Below are positions 60,901 to 64,000 of a stretch of DNA of 64,000 nucleotides, piece by piece. The notes under the pieces were generated by a model. The model was not told the DNA's origin. It did not search any database and worked only from the letters and a program-made list of their open reading frames with translations. How positions within the stretch are numbered: position 1 is the stretch's first letter; each line of letters begins with the position of its first letter. This DNA is from Limnoperna fortunei (Eukaryota > Mollusca > Bivalvia > Mytilida > Modiolidae): contig OX104115.1 of the NCBI GenBank assembly GCA_944474755.1, forward strand, positions 35,537,080 through 35,601,079, read 5' to 3'. The translations under genes were made by a program, and so were the position numbers.

Positions 60901-61404
60901 GTTTTCTAGTTACTCGACCATTGTAACTGTTTCTCTCACTGTTTCTTAAAAACAAGTTACTGTAACAACGCTAAATATTACCCTGTCGAAAGCGGTATTA
61001 AAACCCATCGTCACACAACAAAATCTGCATTTCTTATTCAATTATTGCTTTTTTGTTCAATTTTCATTTTGATCATATTCTCATACAATCCAAGAAAGTC
61101 ATTTTAACTCTACTAGCATGATTTGGATAATCATCATCAGATTCTAACAACGTTGTTAAGTAAACAAGGTGACATCAAAATGTTACAAAGCAATTTTTAT
61201 CTATTAAGTCGAACACACTTTGTTGCAAATTCACAACATCACAATAGTAAATAACTATCTTTTACCACTCTGCCACCAAAGGTCTTTACAAAGGAGTGCC
61301 AATATATCCTATTACACCAGAAATTTAACTACATGTGTATGAAATAACGAGAATTCATTGTTTTATTTATTATAAATGTAACTTACGCAGTGGCATTGGC
61401 AGTG
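45794..61404 (-). CDS. Anoctamin (TMEM16) gene, spliced, partial at both ends
   Basis: Eight exons join in consistent phase on the - strand (59105-58984, 57281-57033, 56546-56510, 55933-55824, 54977-54826, 54356-54197, 47988-47859, 45927-45794), with a probable ninth at 61404-61387. Together they cover the anoctamin core from the WDV motif to the segment after the sixth or seventh membrane helix, about 365 residues. Family landmarks in order: LAYEWDVDEF, YPMKKRLLKYAF, KLTDW|ENHRTQT, KLFPFQFVNNYTTCFYIAF, LGDFTMGEYTEKIIRYGF, LFAASLPLAPLIALL, NFVDIRVEARRM, YRRPLAIIAQDIG. Anoctamins are multi-pass channels or lipid scramblases, many Ca2+-activated. The QDD-CEPNGNC stretch matches the Cys-containing loop. 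The ortholog class is not assigned. The N-terminus lies beyond 64 kb and the C-terminal exons after 45794 were not recognised. Confidence 0.85.
46370..46525 (-). mobile_element. Second tRNA-derived SINE family, one copy
   Basis: On the - strand: GGCCGAGGGGTGTTAACCGT, then GGTGTGAGTTCAAATCCC (B box), then CGCTGAGGGTAAGCAC. It is unlike the copies above in both boxes and body. Confidence 0.5.
46813..47065 (+). mobile_element. tRNA-derived SINE, copy 5
   Basis: The head GGTGGCGAGTGGTTGAGGTA is followed by GGTCTGCCAACACTGAGGTT and the same body. It is more diverged than copies 1, 2 and 6. Confidence 0.65.
47070..47822. repeat. Dispersed repeat with internal duplications
   Basis: AAAGTTTCATTCAAATCGGA..GCAAACTTT..AATCCGAAACC occurs in tandem at about 47540-47690. 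The block ends with GACGGTTGGACGGACGGACA and CGAGAGGGGGTATAAAAA, features typical of a widespread bivalve repeat (family memory). The 82-residue frame in it is not a gene. Confidence 0.5.
47859..47988 (-). CDS. Anoctamin exon h (helix 6 and conserved loop)
   Basis: 130 nt. LFAASLPLAPLIALLTNF, VDIRVEARRMLWWYRRP, LAIIAQDIG. This is the canonical FPLAPLxALxNNxxExRxDAxK..RRPxxxxAxDIG region. Confidence 0.9.
48150..48311. mobile_element. Foldback (MITE-like) element family F2, copy 2
   Basis: AGGATTAAATG at the left pairs with CATGTTTAATCCT at the right; the centre AAAAGTCTGAGGGACTTTTA mirrors that of copy 1. It lies in an anoctamin intron. Confidence 0.65.
48526..48640. repeat. Dispersed repeat R2, copy 2
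   Basis: GAAGGGCGACAGCCTTGAGA..GAGCAAATGCAT..GCTGTTTTGTAACATTGTGA, in direct orientation to copy 1. Confidence 0.6.
50717..50977 (-). mobile_element. tRNA-derived SINE, copy 6 (inserted in the 52-bp satellite)
   Basis: On the - strand it starts GGGGCCTCGGTGGCCGAG, has a good A box and the B box GCGGGTTCGATTCTCAC, and ends in a CAAACAAACAAT tail. Satellite monomers flank both sides, so the insertion is younger than the array. It is the best preserved copy here. Confidence 0.8.
51340..52570. repeat. Higher-order unit 1 within the satellite
   Basis: Marker variants GTAGTGGGATCTGAG (51391), GCATGATCACAGTTTTGG, ATAAATTAAAAGTTAGGAG and GAGTGCAATCAC (52281) recur in the same order in the next unit. 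Confidence 0.75.
52571..53822. repeat. Higher-order unit 2 within the satellite
   Basis: The same markers are offset by 1227 bp (52618) near the left and 1244 bp (53525) near the right. The spacing growth of 17 bp comes from a small internal duplication (GGAATAAGTGGAATAAG). Confidence 0.75.
54197..54356 (-). CDS. Anoctamin exon g (cytosolic loop before helix 6)
   Basis: 160 nt. LLKRARKIRRQS, a charged VNEMEEKLQKEELKP stretch and LGDFTMGEYTEKIIRYGFLM. The acceptor (CTATTTGTTGGAAG) is unusual in its last bases but is required by phase. Its downstream intron holds the satellite array. Confidence 0.8.
54826..54977 (-). CDS. Anoctamin exon f (Cys loop and helix 5)
   Basis: 152 nt. NLGKDGIVGKGPLYQDDCEP is followed by NGNCMLEL and a hydrophobic segment ending PKLFVDVLLP. 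Starts phase 0, ends phase 2 at CC|GTAAGT. Confidence 0.85.
55824..55933 (-). CDS. Anoctamin exon e (helix 4 start)
   Basis: 110 nt. NHRTQTMYDDALILK and LFPFQFVNNYTTCFYIAFVR match the most conserved anoctamin motif (RTxxxxxxSLxxKxFxFQFVNxYxSxFYIAF). Donor GGG|GTATTT. Confidence 0.9.
56510..56546 (-). CDS. Anoctamin exon d (37-nt short exon)
   Basis: Acceptor TTTTTGAAATTTCAG region, donor GTAAGT. It reads LYDFLARKLTDW(E), the family YEKIAxxLTDWEN motif. Starts phase 0, ends phase 1, matching both neighbours. Confidence 0.85.
57033..57281 (-). CDS. Anoctamin exon c (second and third membrane helices)
   Basis: 249 nt, phase 0 at both ends. It begins DPVTEETGDWHYPMKKRLL, then a hydrophobic run FMLCIVLGSVVSVIIYRVI, a Cys-containing loop, and LLTTVISSLLNTISILILDK. 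Confidence 0.85.
58055..58345 (+). repeat. Dispersed copy of the left part of the array unit
   Basis: GTCAGAAAGAATATAATTC, AGAAACAGGTATAAATG, TTTCGCGGCGAGTACTAATA and ATTTCTGAGTTGAAATG match units 5-9 in order. It ends before the microexon position. It lies in an anoctamin intron, so at least part of the array unit is a dispersed repeat. Confidence 0.5.
58984..59105 (-). CDS. Anoctamin exon b (WDV motif)
   Basis: Acceptor TTTTACCTTAG, donor GTTAGT. 122 nt, 40 codons after two leading bases. It encodes TIFLKLWRRKTATLAYEWDV and TEPDRPEFYG, the cytosolic segment before the second membrane helix. Confidence 0.85.
60223..60392. repeat. 31-bp minisatellite (about 5 copies) in an anoctamin intron
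   Basis: GTGGACATGGTGAGCTGCCC followed by ACTGTGGAAGA repeats. Because 31 is not a multiple of three and the unit has no - strand stop, overlapping open frames appear by construction; they are not genes. Confidence 0.85.
61387..61404 (-). CDS. Anoctamin exon a: 18-nt microexon (candidate)
   Basis: On the - strand, TTTGTAATTACAG precedes and GTAAGT follows. It reads LPMPL(R), phase 1 at both ends, and joins TIFLKLW where the family has MALWATxFLExW. The 18-nt length makes chance possible. Confidence 0.4.
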
Positions 61405-61514
61405 CTGTAATTACAAAAAAACATGTCAATATAATGTGTTACTATTAGCAAAGTTTTCTTGCAATTAGTAGACACAATTAATTACAATAATTATATACGT
61501 AGGTCTTTAATAAG

Positions 61515-61607
61515 GTTTGTTTGTTTGTTTGAATGAGGGTTAATGCCACTTTCTGCAATAATGGCGTCCAGTTTTTATTCGGGGAGGTATCCACAGTACC
61601 CTGTGAT
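61515..61607 (-). mobile_element. tRNA-derived SINE fragment (tail part), copy 7
   Basis: GTTTGTTTGTTTGAATG, ATGGCGTCCAGTTTTTATT and GGGGAGGTATCC match the tail half of copy 6. The head is missing. Confidence 0.6.
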
Positions 61608-61716
61608 AACAAACAGCCTTTGGTCGGAATTAATTTTGTAAAATTAATTTGTAAGTGTTGTGGTGGTCATGTTTTTTTATTATATAAGCATCTTAAGTAG
61701 ATTTAACGCCGAGTTG

Positions 61717-61920
61717 TATTTGTTTGAATGGGGTTTAAAACAACTTTTAGCAATTTTGCAGCTACATCGTGGCAGGGTTTTAATTGGGGAATTACCCAGT
61801 GAAAAACCGACCTTCGGTAGGAAACCTGACAATCCTTGTCAATTAAGATTGAAGCCAAACACACCCTGCCTGCAGTGTGACTTAAACTAGCACCCTCAGT
61901 GTTGACAGGCACATTATCAA
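61717..61920 (-). mobile_element. tRNA-derived SINE, copy 8 (diverged)
   Basis: ACCGACCTTCGGTAGGAAAC, CACCCTGCCTGCAGTG and CTCAGTGTTGACAGGCACAT match the family. The B box is degraded, so it is an old copy. Confidence 0.65.
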
Positions 61921-62739
61921 TTTTCTATATATATTGTTCTGTTTTGGTTCCCGATTTTTGTTATGTGTTTGTTATATCTTGTTACCAGATTATGATCCAA
62001 TATTTTCAAGCCTGAAATAAGCTGGAAATGCCCCTCTCCTCTTCTTAAACACTTTTGATATACAATGTATTTTATTGTTAATTGTTAGAGAATACAATGT
62101 CAGAAAATATATTATAAATTGTATTTGTAATCGCTAGTAAACAGGCTAACAATGTATAATATAAAAGGAATTCGTTCAACAGCACAACAATAATACAGAT
62201 GAAAAAAATGCTGAGATTTCAAAAATAAAAACAGGGATCTTTTACATCATCACCGATTGTGTGTGTCACCCTTAATCGGTTCAAATATAATTATGTAAAA
62301 TGCATCATTGTCAATCAAATTCATCCAGTGATTATTACTCATTCCAAATTCAGCCAACTTTCTTGAATTACCTTACTTAATGGTTGATGTTTTTTAAATA
62401 AACAAGTTTTTTATATCAAAAATTAAGAATCACAAAATTGTATAAATAAGATTAACGATCTGCTAGTAAGTACTTTGAACAAAGAAACTAAAACACTATT
62501 AAATTTCTAAAGAAAAAAAAACAAAAAATCCTGTTGTCGATAGATTTCAATATGTAAATAATAACAGGGAATAATATGGTTCTAAAACAATCCTACTTAG
62601 GAACCACTAAATTAAACGTACCCCGAGCTGGCAGATTCTCTGGCACTAAAATAACAAAAATTAAACAATATAACATTATTTATATAGGAAACAATTTGAT
62701 ATTACCTACAAATAATCAAACAATAATCAAAATCAATCT
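61921..62739. other. AT-rich region between the SINE and the LINE
   Basis: No gene or RNA recognised. The frame starting at 62576 runs out of frame into the LINE and is not a gene start. Confidence 0.4.
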
Positions 62740-63450
62740 AGAGAAAAACCTGGCAGGTGTGCTTCCACCCAGAGAAATGCACCGTCATCAGAATATCTGG
62801 AAAGTGAAAACTCCACCAGTCCACATACAAAATTGCGCAACCATAAACTAGATGTGGTCGACAGCGGGACGTGCTGGGTAGCACCATTATCAGTGATTCA
62901 AACTGGAAAAAGCTTGTCAATCAGACGACGAATAGCATTCAAAAAACTTGGCTTCATCAGAAGAAATCTCCGTAGATGTACACCAGAGGTGAAACAACAT
63001 GCTTAGTCATCTCTAATTAGACCCTCTTGAGTATGCATTAAATACCTGGGATCCGCGCTAGACAACCTTGATAAAAGAAGTTGAACAGGTACAGAGAAGA
63101 GCTGCCAGATTCGTATTTAACAGATACCAAGACACCTTTCTAGGCCATGTAACATCTCTAATCAAAAAATGAAAAGGGAATAACTAGAATAAAGAAGCAA
63201 AAAACTAAATCTGACAACTACCTACAAGATACAGCATAGAATGATTGACATATACCCAGACAAGTACTTCACTTCAGGCGACACCAGAACTAGTAGTAGA
63301 CAGACTGAGGCAGACCACCGCCAAATGAGGAGCTTATACCAACGTTTTTCCCCAGATCCATCCGTGAATGGAAGAGGCTACCATCTGATTCGCGGAGTTA
63401 GAGTCCGTGGAGGACTTTCAGGCCAGGTTGAATACCATCCCTATGTCTGA
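62740..63450 (+). mobile_element. 5'-truncated LINE, C-terminal part of the reverse transcriptase region
   Basis: In shifting frames: KTWQVCFHPEKCTVIRISGK, NHKLDVVDSGT, NWKKLVNQTTNSIQK, GFIRRNLRRCTPEVK, EVEQVQRRAARFVFNRYQDT and finally 63241-63450 open to YHPYV. This order is typical of the region after the RT palm in jockey/CR1-like LINEs. At least three frameshifts are needed. The RT palm itself is absent upstream, so the copy is 5'-truncated. Confidence 0.65.
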
Positions 63451-64000
63451 ATTATACAATATACACTAGACTAGAACATACCAACTTGTATATAGCTGTA
63501 AATAGTTTTAACCAGATTTTTGTTTTGCTTTGGTCATTATGTTTTTGCCCAGAAGAGACGGCCTGTCTGAGTTGCCAACCGAGTATATTACACTCCAGTA
63601 TAGTCTGACTTATATCCAGAAAAGAAAGAAGAATCCATACAAGTATATCGTGTCACTTCCCCTGGGATTAACAGAAAATACATGTCCTTTTGATATTTGC
63701 CAAGGTAGCATCGCTCGATTCATATTAGACCGAGACACAGTCGAGGCTAATATAGGGGTATTTGCACAGTAACCGGGCAAATATGGAAATGGTCATGTAT
63801 TAATCTTTTTAAAATATATTTCAAATGAATTAAAATGTCAACAGATGACACTGGAAGTGCTACAGAACAAGAGGTTCTATACATCATGTCACGAGAGAAC
63901 GAATATTGATGTTTGCCATGGTGAGGAAACTATGGCTATCTTACTTCAGTCATATTACATTTGAAAAATATATTAAAATGTTTACGATAAAGTATATTAA
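63451..64000 (+). other. Probable LINE 3' UTR and flank
   Basis: Follows the LINE stop. It includes TGTATATAGCTGTAAATAG and TTTTGCCCAGAAGAGACGG, which look like a LINE 3' UTR. The 80-residue frame 63530-63772 has no recognised domain and is not called as a gene. Confidence 0.35.

Overview
The window looks like nuclear DNA of a bivalve mollusc. It is strongly AT-rich, its genes are split by GT-AG introns, and it carries repeat families I associate with mussel-like bivalves: a tRNA-derived SINE, a Penelope-like retroelement whose GIY-YIG domain lies N-terminal to the reverse transcriptase, non-LTR retroelement remnants, foldback elements and long minisatellites. No prokaryotic gene structure is present. 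The bivalve assignment rests on family recognition, not on a search.

Left part, + strand (1-16.7 kb): the 3' part of a spliced gene whose product ends in a trypsin-like serine protease domain (His, Asp and Ser motifs visible). Its last five exons (12932-16708) can be joined without a stop and every junction falls in phase 1. Upstream, a tandemly duplicated block (1 to about 9.8 kb) holds seven well-formed 24-30 nt microexon candidates and one decayed one. All seven are multiples of three, all phase 1, all read without stop into the downstream exons, and all end at the same GTAAGTCG donor. Units 1 and 2 are nearly identical, unit 3 is slightly diverged, and a SINE was duplicated with them. The microexons encode short Asn/Ser or Pro-rich peptides, so the array behaves like an expandable linker. 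This is the most unusual system in the window.

Middle part (16.7-45 kb): a frameshifted SGNH-hydrolase-like reading frame (18.4-19.0 kb), a 45-bp minisatellite, a decayed LINE on the - strand (20.3-22.2 kb), palindromic elements, a 12-bp-TIR element (31.3-31.8 kb), a nested set of three fragments of a permuted (Naiad-type) Penelope-like element (35.6-40.7 kb, - strand), and three isolated possible terminal exons on the - strand.

Right part, - strand (45.8-61.4 kb): eight, probably nine, exons of an anoctamin/TMEM16 membrane protein gene, all joined in consistent phase. The 5' end lies beyond the window and the 3' end was not found. One intron contains an approximately 5.1 kb array of a 52-53 bp satellite with an internal higher-order duplication of about 1.23 kb and a SINE insertion. 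The far right end (62.7-63.5 kb, + strand) is a 5'-truncated LINE.
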